Source: Heliopora coerulea
Lineage: Eukaryota; Cnidaria; Anthozoa; Scleralcyonacea; Helioporidae
Direction of reading: 5' to 3'
Length of the DNA: 64,000 nucleotides
NCBI GenBank assembly: GCA_030142905.1
Contig: JASJOG010000070.1
Coordinates: 372,001-436,000, forward strand
In this document: positions 12,199 through 23,700 of the stretch, piece after piece
Layout: each line of letters begins with the position of its first letter
Position numbering within the stretch: position 1 is the stretch's first letter
Translations under genes and position numbers: made by a program
Notes under the pieces: generated by a model
Database searches by the model: none
Seen by the model: only the letters and a program-made list of their open reading frames with translations
What the model was told of the DNA's origin: nothing

Positions 12199-12395
12199 TA
12201 AATTACATTTTCATCTGAAAGTTCCAGCTATGATACTTTTCTCCATTTAATTTTTCAATTTTCAAGGCGTTGTCATCCGTCGCTATTTCGATAAGTGACA
12301 AAAACAGGTTTCCGTGTCGCGAACCAAGACTTCAAGTGTTATTCGAAGAAAAAACCATAACATAGCAACATTTCGATAAAAATTTTTTTAGTGAT

Positions 12396-12409
12396 CTGGG
12401 CCCATAACC
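12396..12409 (-). promoter_or_regulatory. copia primer binding site (internal initiator tRNA-Met)
   Basis: Directly next to the 5' LTR the minus strand reads GGTTATGGGCCCAG. This is complementary to the anticodon stem-loop of initiator tRNA-Met (CTGGGCCCATAACC), not to a tRNA 3' end. Drosophila copia is known to use a cleaved 5' half of this tRNA as primer, so the same half-tRNA priming is inferred here. Confidence 0.85.
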
Positions 12410-12546
12410 TGATAAAAGTTTTATTGAAGGTACATATATTACATGAGACAACTACACTACAGCAAGACAGATCTAAAAGAGAACAGATACAATAACAGGA
12501 AGTTCTATTGTCAACACGAGTCACGCCCTTCATCGTATTCTCAACA
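12410..12546 (-). repeat. copia 5' LTR (137 bp)
   Basis: Same termini as 8164-8305 and followed by the TATTT target duplication at 12547-12551. Confidence 0.92.
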
Positions 12547-12909
12547 TATTTCAACGCAAACGGCTTCCAAATTGAAGGGAACATCTCTCGCTCTGTCAAT
12601 TACATTGAACACATCTCTAATGTAAAGGCATACGCCACCGCCAGTTCTGGATCTGTCTTTTCTGAATAAAGCATACCCACAGATATTTATTTCATTATTA
12701 CAAATTGTAGCATCTAATCGAGTTTCATTAATGCTAAGTATATCCACCGTTTTTTTTACCATTAATGTTTTCAGTTCGTCAAGATGTTTTGGAACTGATG
12801 GCACGTTTAGGTGTGCTAATTTGAACCCTTTTAGTCTATTTAATGTACAATTTATTGGTGTATTTACTTGTTGTGACTCTAGTAATTCAGGTGTGTCACA
12901 GTTAGTCAA
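12547..12909 (-). pseudogene. LINE ORF2 start: AP endonuclease N-terminal part
   Basis: The minus-strand ORF starts with a short linker and then FKLAHLNVPSVPKHLDELK, ILSINETRLD and FRKDRSRTGGGVCLYIRD, the first blocks of an AP-like endonuclease of a CR1/L2-type LINE. It breaks off at 12552 because the copia element was inserted. Its continuation is found at 8158 and below. The endonuclease nicks target DNA for target-primed reverse transcription. Confidence 0.85.
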
Positions 12910-12949
12910 TTTGGAAATGGGAAAGCTGTGACCTGGAGTTTTGCCTAGG

Positions 12950-13561
12950 TTAAAAACTATCTAGATGCTTAATAATGTTTTTTGCTAGCACAGAAGTTCC
13001 TTTCTTGCCTAAGTGAATACCAGAACCATTTAAGGTATCTACGGCTATATTATTGTTAATATAATGGACACTAGATCTTTGAAACCATACCTTCTCTATC
13101 GTCTCGTCTCTTAATGAGGAGATGGAGATATTTGATTCTGGGCATAGTTCCATTGCCTTGCGAGTAAGTGACTTAATTCCAGTACAACCTTCGCTTGCAG
13201 ATTTCTCTTTGATATCATTTGTTCCAACATGGATAATTATGTTTTCCGGTGATTTTGAGAGTGCTGGAATTATATACTGGTGCATATCATCTGATGTGGC
13301 TCAACGGAAACATTTTACATTGACTTTTTCTTTCGTTGATTTACTTAATAAGTCACTCCTAAGATTTTTGATAAGAGAGTCGCCCAATGCCAATGTATCT
13401 TGTGTACTGCTGGATGAACCATCAACTCGCCGAGCGTTGTCGGTTTCGTCATATTTTGCAGTTTGAACAGCTTTAGATTTTTTATCTAAATCAAGATTTT
13501 TGTTTACTCCACGACGCTGTTTGTAAAAAGGAGATTTTTTTTCAAGAAATAGGTTTGTCAC
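12950..13561 (-). pseudogene. LINE ORF1 SGNH-esterase domain, frameshifted
   Basis: Two adjacent minus-strand ORFs. The upstream one (13561-13301) contains LALGDSLIKNLRSDL, the SGNH block I with the catalytic serine. The downstream one (13285-12950) contains IIIHVGTNDIKEKS (block III, N of SGNH) and GSGIHLGKKGTSVLAKNI (block V with catalytic His). CR1/L2-group LINEs commonly carry an esterase domain in ORF1. The frame is lost between 13301 and 13285. Confidence 0.75.
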
Positions 13562-13598
13562 CAGGGGTTTTTGTAGTTACGTCTCTCTCGGGATCACT

Positions 13599-13826
13599 TT
13601 ATTGATTCAAACTGTTTGATGTTAGTAATGGTGGTGGTGTTGAATTTTTGCTAGTCTTTGCCGTTTTCTTTGGCTTTTGCCATGCCGTTGAGGATTTGTT
13701 TTCTAACTGTGTTGAGAGTGCTGTCGATAAATCTTGCTTGAGTATCTGGATTGCAGTCCTCAAAGAGTCTCGTTCCTTGAAGACATCGTCTAGATACTGG
13801 TTGTCTTCCTTGCTTTTCTTTTGCAA
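13599..13826 (-). pseudogene. LINE ORF1 N-terminal coiled-coil fragment
   Basis: A 75-codon ORF with a charged helical stretch (KERDSLRTAIQILKQDL) directly upstream of the esterase remnants on the same strand. This position fits the coiled-coil part of a LINE ORF1 protein. It is short and the assignment is by position only. Confidence 0.45.
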
Positions 13827-13850
13827 AGTAGCAGCAGATTTGTTATGGCT

Positions 13851-14100
13851 GAATGATTCTCAACGACGCAACATTTAATGGTAAAAAAATACCTATTACA
13901 AATCATCTGAATACAACTTAATCAAACGTTTAACAAATGTTCAGTTTCTCCATGTCTCTCGTCAGGGCTACTACGGATTTTTAAAATAAAAACTCTTTGT
14001 AGGCTTTTATAGTGTCCAACTGTCTGTTTGTAAACGTCTAATCCGTGTCTGCGACCTTGTACTGATACTTGCAAAGGATTGCTGAACAATGAATAAGAAT
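13851..14100. other. No gene seen
   Basis: AT-rich sequence, possibly the 5' end of the LINE. No exon or RNA gene recognised. Confidence 0.4.
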
Positions 14101-14104
14101 ATAG

Positions 14105-14620
14105 TTAAGATAAATAAATAAGAATACGTGAAGAGTTCTTAGTAGGTTTCCACGCGAAGTAGCCGCAGGAGTTTCCTCTTTCGTAAGGACAACAATAAAA
14201 CAAACGATCTCGGTTGGGTCCTTTTTCTGAGTTTAAGACCACGACACGTAAGGCCTTGACTGCATATCGATTTGGGACTCTCGGCAATACCTGCCCATTG
14301 CCAACATGAACAGGGATTTTCTCGCTCCGTGCAAACAAGGAACTGTATTCCAAAACTTGGTTTCATCTTGTCTTTCACCATTCCCATCCTGGCCAGCTTC
14401 TGATGAGAGTTGCACGGTGGATGTGGACATCCACTTTTCTTCCAAGAAGCGATGGCTTTCTCAAACAGGTAACAATCTCGTTCAAGGCAAAAAACGTGAC
14501 AGCTGGGTTTCTGTCCACAGTACCAAAGTAGCCCATTCGTTGTTGTTGAGGCAGAAGCAGGATTTCCATCCAGGCACTCCATTACAGCGATCTTATTGTG
14601 CCAGTAAGCCAACCACACGG
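14105..14620 (-). pseudogene. GRF-type zinc-finger protein fragment
   Basis: The minus strand encodes Cys/His modules like those of GRF-type zinc fingers. One stretch has CGQKPSCHVFCLERDCYLFE, then CPHPPCNSHQKLARMGMVK and VCTERENPCSCWQWAG. A second finger in another frame has NRDRLFYCCPYERGNSCGYF. The switch near 14260-14290 needs a frameshift, so this copy looks broken unless an intron intervenes. GRF fingers bind single-stranded nucleic acid in proteins such as NEIL3 and APE2, but this arrangement resembles uncharacterised multi-copy invertebrate proteins, possibly transposon-linked. Small candidate exons at 15245-15319 and about 14986-15153 lie upstream on the same strand. Confidence 0.5.
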
Positions 14621-14985
14621 CAAACTGTAAAAACATCGAATGAGAAAACACAGCAGGCGAAGTATGGGCTGTGCCGGACGTTATATAGGGGGTTATGTAC
14701 TCAAACGTTCCACTCGGGTATATATGCCTTGGAGTCACCATTACATACCGTGTACTTGTACCGCATATTGAATTTGGTGGAGCGTCTCCACAGATTTTCT
14801 GCTATTACAACCTCCAATGTTGTTGCTACCACTGCCATCAAAGTTTTTAGGAAAATTCCTCTGTTTTCATACCAGTCTTGGTATACATCTTTCTAACAGT
14901 CTGGATGAACTGCATTATCACCAAAAATGTTTCTCAGCAAAACCGATAGTGAAATTAACTTTCCTAAAGGATAATCGAAATCTAA

Positions 14986-15153
14986 TTAATGAAAGGTACT
15001 CAGGAGGGTTATTATTGCTTTTAGCATTTTGCATTCTTTGAAGAGGATATAAATATCTCTTTCTAACAGAACAGCTGCACAATTACTTGAAGGCAGAAGT
15101 CCTGATGGGTAGGTAGAGCCCTTGTTTTGCCAATTACTTGGTCGTTCATCACC
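14986..15153 (-). CDS. Candidate exon of unknown protein (same strand as GRF fragment)
   Basis: Follows a good acceptor (TTTTGTAG at 15161-15154) and reads GDERPSNWQNKGSTYPSGLL and onward to a stop at 14986 if no donor is used. It joins in frame to the candidate exon 15245-15319 through a strong donor there. I do not recognise the protein. It may be the N-terminal part of the GRF-finger gene just downstream. Confidence 0.35.
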   Translation of the reverse strand, partial: GDERPSNWQNKGSTYPSGLLPSSNCAAVLLERDIYILFKECKMLKAIITLLSTFH

Positions 15154-15244
15154 CTACAAAATAGAGATATGTTATTCAAATGACATGAATTTACATACAA
15201 GCAAGTGGAAATCATTAAAAATACATGCAGTAAAACGTACTTAC

Positions 15245-15319
15245 CTCGATGATGTGGAAAATCTCTAATGCCATACCATGTACATTTTCCAGAGAGGGAG
15301 TGGGCCAGCTGAGGGTGGT
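15245..15319 (-). CDS. Candidate 25-codon exon of unknown protein
   Basis: Bounded by a pyrimidine-rich acceptor (CCTGCCAAG) and a consensus donor (GAG then GTAAGT). Reads TTLSWPTPSLENVHGMALEI and six further residues, joining in frame to 15153-14986. No function recognised. Confidence 0.35.
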
Positions 15320-15419
15320 CTTGGCAGGAAGGAGTTAAAAATCTCCTCAACTCGTTCTTTCCAAGATCTTTTCGAACCACCCACTCTACGAAATCGTCTG
15401 GCATTAGAATAATACTAGA

Positions 15420-18400
15420 AATGTATGGCTTATGATCGTAAAGGTTTCAGTGAGGCAGGTCAACGATTCGTTCACACCTCGACGCTGCCTCTAGTCAAGT
15501 GGGTCAACAAATCGAGCCGTTTTGACTAAATTTCAGTCAAGACTGGCAGAACTTGTTATCCCAGCCATTCCATGAATGTGAGTTCGTACAAGTGATATAG
15601 AATTCCAGGAAAGGTTCTTTTTATCGGTGTCAAATGAATTATCACATTGATAAACTGCGCAATTGGGAGTAAGTGCTACGGGAAGCCTTGGAAGACTTAT
15701 TTAAGTCTGTATACTTATATAATTGTTTGTTTGTTTTTTGGGTGTTTCTACCTTCATTCATTTATTCATTCATTTAAATTACTTACCGGAGTTAAGCACT
15801 TCTGAGCTTTTGACTCTGTTTTTCAAGGGGCCTTATCTGCCAACATAATAAAACTGAAAACTAACATGACCCATAATTATTCTTGTGAGTCTATTTGCAT
15901 ATTCTGTAATTTTTGTAAGGTCGCGGATACAGTACTAAAATCAATAGCTGATAAAAATCCTCATGTAAGTTTATAAAAGCTGCTCACTAACTTTTGCTTC
16001 CTTTTCCCCTAGCGTAGATCTAAATTTTCGTGGAAGATTATTACAACATATCGCTTTCAGGTAGCTAATGCTTACGATCAAGAAATTTGTTTTCGGTTTC
16101 TCAAGCGTGAAATTAATCGTTTTTCTACATAGGTAGTAAACTTTAGCATTTGAAAACCTAAAAATGCCTGCTGTGCTTTCTCATTTTTCGTTGAATACAT
16201 CGATATGGCCTTTTGATTTTACCTTTCGTCTTTAAGAGGCTCTAATTCAGGTCAATCAGTATTGCATTTGGTCGAATCTTGTAAGACTTGTCAATAGTTA
16301 TTCTTGCAGACTCTTTCAAATACTGTAATTTTATAAGCTCGCCACTGCCACTGCAACTGCAATAGTCTATTTGTTAATGTGTGATCTGACTTTATTGTAC
16401 CCTACCCCATCCAGAGAACATACGCACCTCACTAAACACAAAGTTCTTTTGATGTGATTGAAACGAAAATAATTCAGAGATAATTATTAGAAAATGTGGT
16501 ATTTCAATGCTTTGGGTTTTCTGACCTATTATCATTGAAGAAAGTAAAGGGTTTTAGCAAACGCGTCGGGGAACATCACCGACGAACGTGTCCTTACATT
16601 CGAGTGCACTGAAAAAATTGAGTAATTGTTTGTCCCGAGAGTGTTGTTAACGTCGTTCTACACACGGCTATACCGAGAGCATTTTCACGCTTATGAACAC
16701 TCAAAGAACTTAGGATACAGCCGTCTATTTTTAATGTTCAACTTTTCACTAGAATTCTTTTAATTATTCAGGAAGAGATAAAACTGCGTTCAAAGATCAT
16801 TACAACGTCAATTACGCTATGGTTTCGTTCCATTCTAATACATAACGTATTTTTATTATCATCATTGCGTCTCAGTTTGCTAAAGCTCCTTACTATGATA
16901 TATGAAAGTGACACTTTGGATTCCGTGCCATTAAAGACAACAGTTAGAGAGGTGTTACCACGAAGCATGTTAGTCGGAAAACACTAATGATGGTGGAGCA
17001 TATAAACGAGCCATTGACGAGCTGGACAAAAGTTGTGTCGATAATACACGAGTGTCCGTCAAAGGACTTGCCTTTTGAACCTTACAAAAAGAACCGTGAT
17101 ACCCAAATCAGATGTTCACATCTGCTTGAAATAGAAGCATGAAACATGATGAGGAGAGTAGTTAAGAGTCCAATCCATCGAGGCTGAAGGCGAAATAATG
17201 GCTAAATCTTCCAAACAAAGAAGCTGGAGAGTCGAGGATAAATAGTTCATGAACCGGAGTAGTGAAGATCTCACCAAAGCTTTAATAAGGATCATGTAGA
17301 AATATAAACTGTGCGTCATCTTTTTCCGTGAAGATTCTCTTAACGAGTGTTCCAAAACGACTCCATGTCGACTTACTAATAGTTGTTAATGACACGCCAC
17401 AGCGCTGTTACGCACACGAGAAAGTCCATGGATGAGATGTTGGTGAGCCAACAAATAATCATACACTTGATATGAGTTTCTTTTCGATTTACAATGATAG
17501 AGTCATGCTCGACGTGCGCCATGGTCGATCATGTCTTCTTTCCGCCTTCGGAGGATATGGGAATTGAAGTCGAATTCATCAAACGCCTGGCACTTTACAA
17601 AGAATTACCTGACAAGCAGGTGATACAACCCACCACTTCATGTATCCACTGTACGAGATTGGAATCCATGGAACGATTCAGATAACTGTGCCGTAGCATG
17701 TACACAATTACAAAGGTTGGGAAAATTATTTTGAAGAAATATCAAAGTATCTCGGTCCTTTTTCGGGAACGCTGGAAAACGTGTTCGTAATTTCTTTAGA
17801 TAAGTGGTCCCATTGTCCTTTCATTTCCAAGTTACACCAAATGACAGTCACATCGAAAGCTCTCAGTATGATGCTGTAACAAAACGCAACTAAAACTGTT
17901 TGGATGAGGCCATCTCTTCCGAGCCTAAGGCACGAAAAAGACTGGTTGACGTTCGTATTCACACGTCCTTCTTTTGCACATTTTGAGAACTCTATTCTGC
18001 ACTCACGTCGATGGACGACAGACCCTAATGGAAGACTACTAATCTTGTTTGGACATTGTTCGTGGTTAACGGTCTCTAAACAGTAACATAATTTTTCCAA
18101 GTTATAACTTTCTTCGAGTTATAACTTTACATTACAACCTCCCAACAAAACATCTGTTCCCATCTACAGACTGACCAACGAAGTAACAGCATGTCTGATA
18201 GACACAAGATTTATAATGCTGTCTCACTCTGAATTGCCAAATGGCCCATGTTGCAACATTTCCTCACACAAAAAAAAGAAGTGCTGAAATTTATTTGCCT
18301 TCAGCAAAATAAAAACTGGCTAATCAGAATGAGCTGGCGTCATATCTGAGAAATCGCCATCGGCACCACATCTTCCTGAAATTACTCACCAGTGCGATTT

Positions 18401-18960
18401 GTCATCGTACACCGAAATGGGAATGTTGGTTTGCAATGTAATGCGATACACCTGACTGAACTGGTTTTAGGTCCTAAGAGAAATACGAGCTCCACAAAAA
18501 CGTCAAAATATGTCCTTAATGTTCTAAGAACAACTGAAAGAAAAGCCGAAAGGCTAAGCTATAGTTCCCCGCCTTCATTTTAAGTTTAAACTCGGACTAC
18601 AGTTGACGATTTCATCCAATCAGAAGATTCTTGTGAGTTATATTCTATTGAACGGCTGCATTCCAGATCTAGAACCGCGGAACACTTTTTCCAGTAACTT
18701 GAAATGTACATCCTGCTGGAATAGATACGACTGCCATTTTGGCACGTGAAAACAATTTCAATGAATTTACGCCAGAAATATCATAGAGAACTCTCTTTCA
18801 ATTTGAACAGGCCTACACAAGCATCGAAATACCCTTGGAAGAGTGAACGTATATGGAAAATGGTTTCACGCGGGAAGAAAAAAAAACAAAATTTAAAACA
18901 GTCGTCGAACTAGACGTCTACAGAGAATTAATGAAATGATTTGAAAAGTGATGGCTGCTC
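15420..18960. other. 3.5 kb without a recognisable gene
   Basis: Short ORFs occur on both strands (for example 17116-17355 and 17726-18100 on minus, 17494-17685 on plus) but none shows a known domain, splice signals or repetition elsewhere in the window. I looked here for the missing first two exons of the unit 1 membrane-protein gene and did not find them. Confidence 0.5.
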
Positions 18961-18968
18961 TTGAACGT

Positions 18969-19490
18969 GAATGAATGAATCAACTTTATTTACCAAGGGT
19001 AACACGTGACAGTTGTAAACTGAAAAACTTGTGGCCCTCTTTTACGAAGAATACAAAGATTAGACTAAGGACTAACTATATTACCTAAAAAACTACACAT
19101 ACAATTAATAAATCAGAACTAAGAAATAGTAAAATGCTGAAGGTTCTTATTACTATTAAAGTAATGTTTAAAAAGACCACTTCTAAAACCCTTAAGAGAA
19201 CTAGCGTCCTTGAGCTGGCTGGAAAGAGAATTCCATAGTCTGATTCCTGATACAGTGAACGATCGACCACCTTCAGTTTCGAGTTTGAAGCGGAGATAAA
19301 ACTAGGTTTTTCATCCTGTGTCTACTATTTCTCTTGTGAATGTCGAAATTTCGTTTTAGCAAGTCTTCCATATAGGACGGGTATTTAACAGCCAACCGTT
19401 TAAAAATTAGGGAACATTTGTTTATGTTCACGTATGTTAAACATATTTTTGCCTAAATGATATTGAAATTGACCATACAGGATAGATAGC
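18969..19490 (-). mobile_element. LINE 3' fragment (CR1/L2-like), copy in duplication unit 2
   Basis: Counterpart of 2424-2950, with the same terminal (TGAA)-type run, at 18969. The ORF is damaged by an extra A near 19298, so the RT C-terminus can be read only in pieces. Confidence 0.65.
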
Positions 19491-20714
19491 CTTAAGTAAC
19501 TCACAGTTGTTTCTCAGTAGCCACTGAATTAGCTTAAAACCAATTAGCTTTGGAACGCTAAAGTCTATCTAAATATTTTCCCTTGCTCGTTCAAACGTAT
19601 TCGATTCCTTGACAAACGGTCGCTAAGGAAGGTCTTATTTAAATTTGTTAAATTTAGCGTCTGGGCTCGTGCGAAAAGTTCAAGAACTCAGATAAATCTG
19701 CAGAACCCTTGCGTCAAGACGAAGAAGTCCTATAAAATAATCTTTATGAAATATTCGATCTGTTGAACAGCTTCGGCATTGTTCTCTTCGTGGTCGTATT
19801 TGCGTCCTCTGCAAGGAGTCTACGTCAGGTACATGTCATCAACGTTCTTTCATTTGACGACGTCATGTGCTTGACTCTACGGTTGGAAGTTGACACGAGT
19901 ATATTCGTTTAATGGAAATCCGGCCTAAGAACAATTTTTACAAAACAAACCAACGTTCTAGCATCTTACAAAATTAAATGATATAATATGAGTTACCGAA
20001 AAATCATGAATATCTTTGAGGTTTGTTTGATTAAATCGTTCGAAATTTTCGTTACTTAACCCTTCAATGCCCAATGTTCAATACATGGAACACGTAAGAA
20101 CAGAACCAGTGAGAGAACAAGGCCGAAACTCAAGGGACATACACGCGCAGGCACAGTTTCAAGGGACTTTAATCGATGATCTTGGCAATATTCCTGTTTT
20201 ATAACAGGTAATAATGCAGTGTGCCATTTCCAACCATGATATTTGCATATCAAATGAAATTACCGGTAATATCTCAAGAACCAAGTGAGGAATGCGAAAA
20301 TTGTAATCTCTAATTTTCATAATGTTAAAAGTTCTTTAAAATAAGATACTTTCTTTTGAATTAAATTTTGACTTCATGGATAGTTTAAAATTAGCAAAAG
20401 TGCTCAGCACTATTTAATGATCTTGAGCACACACTTACTTCGCTGGTGAAAAATAGTTGTACACACAAGTCAGAAAGTACATTAAATACCAATCCAAAAT
20501 ACGTTTATTAGCCTCATTCTTTGACGTACAATGGCGTGAAAAGAAATGAGATTTTTCTGAAAGAAAATCATTACGTAATGTCTTAATTGTCGTTATGGAA
20601 GACTTGAACGTGCTGTGAAGTTCTCTACTACATAAACGTGTTCGAGATTTATTTGCGTTGTACTGCAAAAAATCTAGTAAGTTGTTACAGAAACATGAGA
20701 AACAGTCCTTTGCT

Positions 20715-20798
20715 TTAGGAAAAGTGCTGGTTTTCCGTATCGACAGCCTCTTTTGACTGCGTCGGTCCCAGTGGTATAAAGGTCTGGTTTTGAGAATA
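20715..20798 (-). CDS. Unit 2 exon 4: C-terminal tail
   Basis: After acceptor CTTCAG it reads YSQNQTFIPLGPTQSKEAVD and seven more residues to TAA at 20717-20715. Compared with unit 1 a 2-nt insertion near 20752 changes the frame and shortens the tail. A candidate poly(A) signal (AATAAA on minus) is at 20509-20504. Confidence 0.6.
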   Translation of the reverse strand, partial: YSQNQTFIPLGPTQSKEAVDTENQHFS

Positions 20799-23700
20799 CT
20801 GAAGAAAAAAGAAAAAAAGTTAATTTGATGGGATGTTTAACCGAAGCAAGGCATTATAAGAATACAAATCAAAATCAAGACAAAATTTGAATTAGTAATA
20901 TTTCGGTTTCGTTTCAAAACATTTTATTCAAAAAACAACAAAATATTCCCTAGCTCTCTCCTTTATACTAACATATACAATTCCAATTAACCCTTCGATG
21001 CATATTGTTGTTGTACAACAACAAACTGCAACAATTCAACTAATGAAAGAACAAAGGGAAAAACAAAAGAAAAAAATGAAAAAGGGGTTAAATTGTTCAC
21101 TGGTGCCTAATTCAAAAGTTCAAAAACTGTTCACTCAGGCTGGACGTTGCTCAGAATCCTAGAAGTCCAGAAAAAAGTTCCCGTACGCAGTAAGGAAAGT
21201 TGTACTGATCCAGTCTTATGCAGTATGTCATCTTTCAGCATTGGCTTACCTTGTTCACCAACGACATAACAATAGCAAACGATGATAATAACCCCATGAG
21301 GCAGAATCCGAATATAATGGCTGTAGAATAAACCAGGGCACCGTACCAATGCTTTGACGACTTAAGGGTGTCACACATTCTTTTTGCTCTTTCTCCTGGA
21401 AGTTGGCAATGTGTTATCTCGGAACTAGTGAGGAAGCCCAGATCATCTGCTTCAGCTATCACGACTGCCATGCACAGGATCAGTGATACAAGCAGCGATA
21501 CTTTGTTAAAAATGTTCTGAAATGAAACACGAAGGCGTTCATTAGTTAAAAGTCTAGTAACCAGTGGCGTAACTACGGGGTGGCATGGGGGGCACGTGCC
21601 CCCCCCCCATCTGAGCAAGGTGCCCCCCCATTTGGAATTTGGAATTTGGAAAAAAAATTACAGAACCAAATTCAGTTGCTATTTGTGCTTATAAAACATA
21701 TTTACTTCTAAGTCTAAAAGGAACGCGAGTACAACTTGCCGAAATGCTCGACTTTGTTAAGCTATTATATAATCGGTTTTTTGACTGCTGAGCCCGGGCG
21801 AGGACGTTGGGCTCATATCAAAGGTGCAGGCGAAAGCGAGCAATATGGTGGAATTCAGGAGTCAGTGGATGTGTGGATGGCAGACATTTAAACGTTGTAT
21901 GTGGTAAGGAAAGAACAGTTGAGACCATTTTGATTAATTGAGGAGGCAAGCCAACGTCATCATTTGTCGTATATTTGGGGGCAATAGAAAGTTCCACGAT
22001 AAGAAAAATATCAACACTGTACATCTTTGCGGTTTGCCGGTTAATTTGAGTATTGCTCGCTGTGTTGTTCTGTAGACTGTACAAATATATTATAAATCAA
22101 ATATGAAATGATGTGTAGATTAACTCGCTAAACCGTTAACAGTTAACCCCTTATTGTTTAACACGTTTAACTCATTTATGTGAAAAGATTAAGTGCCATA
22201 TTGATAGTAGCCATGAAGCGGTTGTTAGCGGAAACGTAAGTGAATTAGGTCGTGTAGTCTCTTGAATTTCTAGTCAAACGAACATCTCACTTTTTTTCTC
22301 GTTTTTATTTCCTATTTTTCCCCTTTCCCAGCAATTTAGCTTATGGCAAAAAGTGACTATCCGTTTTACATTCTTTGAATAGTTGACTGGCGGCCCGAAG
22401 GTCAGAATACCCTTTGTTACTGTAAATTTGTGCCATTTTTTGTTTAGGGCTTGGCTCTGATAAGCTGTCGTTTTTCAAACGATCAGTGTTCTAGCATAAT
22501 GCAGACAAATGTTACAAAGTTTTTTAAAAGGCATGCAACTGCTGATATTTCAGATAATTTTAATGAATCTAGTGGGAAGCGTCAATGTACTGAATCGGAT
22601 GTATATGCAAAAGAAGACAATGGAGGCACTCGTTTGGACGATTCTGCAAGTGATACTGGGTCGTCTGACACAGACACGAGTGAGATAGCAAGCTCGCCTT
22701 GTCCCATGTCAGTGTCAGTGATGCCTACAGCTGTACCGATCTTACAAGAGTGTGCACGAAAGCCACCAGGACCAGATGATATCAGCAGTGGAAGGGCAGA
22801 GGGGCCCACTCAGCCGTCATGGATAATTTTTCCCTCAAAGCGTTTTGGGACAAAGCAACGTGCTTTCAGACCAGCATGGTATAGCTCCCACAAATGGCTT
22901 GAATATTCTGTCAGTCAAGATGCTGCCTACTGTTTCTGTTGCAGGATGTTTCCTTCTCCACATAAGCCAACTTCGGAAAACACCTTTACATCTACTGGTT
23001 TTCGTCAGTGGAAGAAAGCAACGGCGAAAGATGCAGGATTCAGTCAACATGAGCGCAGCGACTATCATACAACATCGTTTTGTGCGTGGAAAGAATTTCA
23101 ACAACGCCTAATGTCTGGGAAAACCATTGACGCAACCATATCTACCCTTCACGAAAAAACAATTAACGAGAACCGACATTATGTCAAACAAGTAGCAAAA
23201 GTTCTTTGTCCAACTGCAAGACAGAAGATTGCTCAGAGAGGTCACAAAGAAGATGTGAACAGCCCAAACAAGGGAAACTTTTTGGAGATTTTGGAGCTGC
23301 TAAGTGAACAAGATGACATAGTAAAACGTCGTTTGGAAGGAAAGAGCAGAATTAAGTACACTAGCCCAAAGATTCAGAACGAAATCCTGGCTTTGCTAGC
23401 CCAAATAATTTGCAAGGAAATCACCAACGAACTATACGCGAGCGTTAATTTTTCACTAATAGTTGACGAATCCAAGGATATCAGTAAGAAAGAACAATTA
23501 TCTGTAGTGGTGCGATATTTGTTCAGTAACTCCATACATGAAGAATTTCTAGATTTCATTCAGTTGCACAAGCTCGATGCTGCTTCGTTGAAAGAAACTG
23601 GCTGAGATCCTTAAATCATGTGAAATAGACCCAAACAACTGTGTGGGACAGACCTACGATGGGGCCTCTGTAATGAGTGGTGTCAACCGTGGAGTTCAAG

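Larger units (their letters stand above)
8164..12546 (-). mobile_element. Ty1/copia LTR retrotransposon, structurally complete
   Basis: The two LTRs (8164-8305 and 12410-12546) begin TG and end CA in the same orientation and are very similar. Both flanks carry the 5-bp target duplication TATTT (8159-8163 and 12547-12551). The minus-strand order is gag, protease, integrase, reverse transcriptase, RNase H, which is the copia order. A primer binding site lies next to the 5' LTR and a purine tract next to the 3' LTR. The coding region is broken by frameshifts into four main ORFs, so the element is probably no longer autonomous. It landed inside an older LINE. Confidence 0.95.
6998..13850 (-). mobile_element. 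Older LINE (CR1/L2-like), split by a copia insertion
   Basis: This element has two parts, 13850-12552 (5' part) and 8158-6998 (3' part), separated by the copia element 8164-12546. The reading frame resumes exactly across the copia insertion: EAVCVEI on one side and TKPKSKPFLVTTVYRPSNS on the other. In order the element shows a charged N-terminal region, an SGNH-esterase ORF1, an endonuclease and the start of a reverse transcriptase. It stops abruptly near 6998 before the RT catalytic box, so its own 3' end is missing. Several frameshifts mark it as dead and older than the copies at 4.9 and 25.7 kb. Confidence 0.8.

Noticed and set aside
8164..12546. Endogenous retrovirus
   Set aside because: Integrase precedes reverse transcriptase and there is no envelope ORF; it is a Ty1/copia retrotransposon.
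14306..14896. 196-codon plus-strand ORF
   Set aside because: Antisense to the GRF zinc-finger frames on the minus strand, which have recognisable Cys/His spacing; the plus ORF has no domain.
17726..18100. 124-codon minus ORF as a gene
   Set aside because: No recognised motif, no splice context, and overlapping ORFs on the other strand; left as unassigned.
22582..23104. Minus-strand ORFs inside the hAT
   Set aside because: Shadows of the plus-strand transposase.
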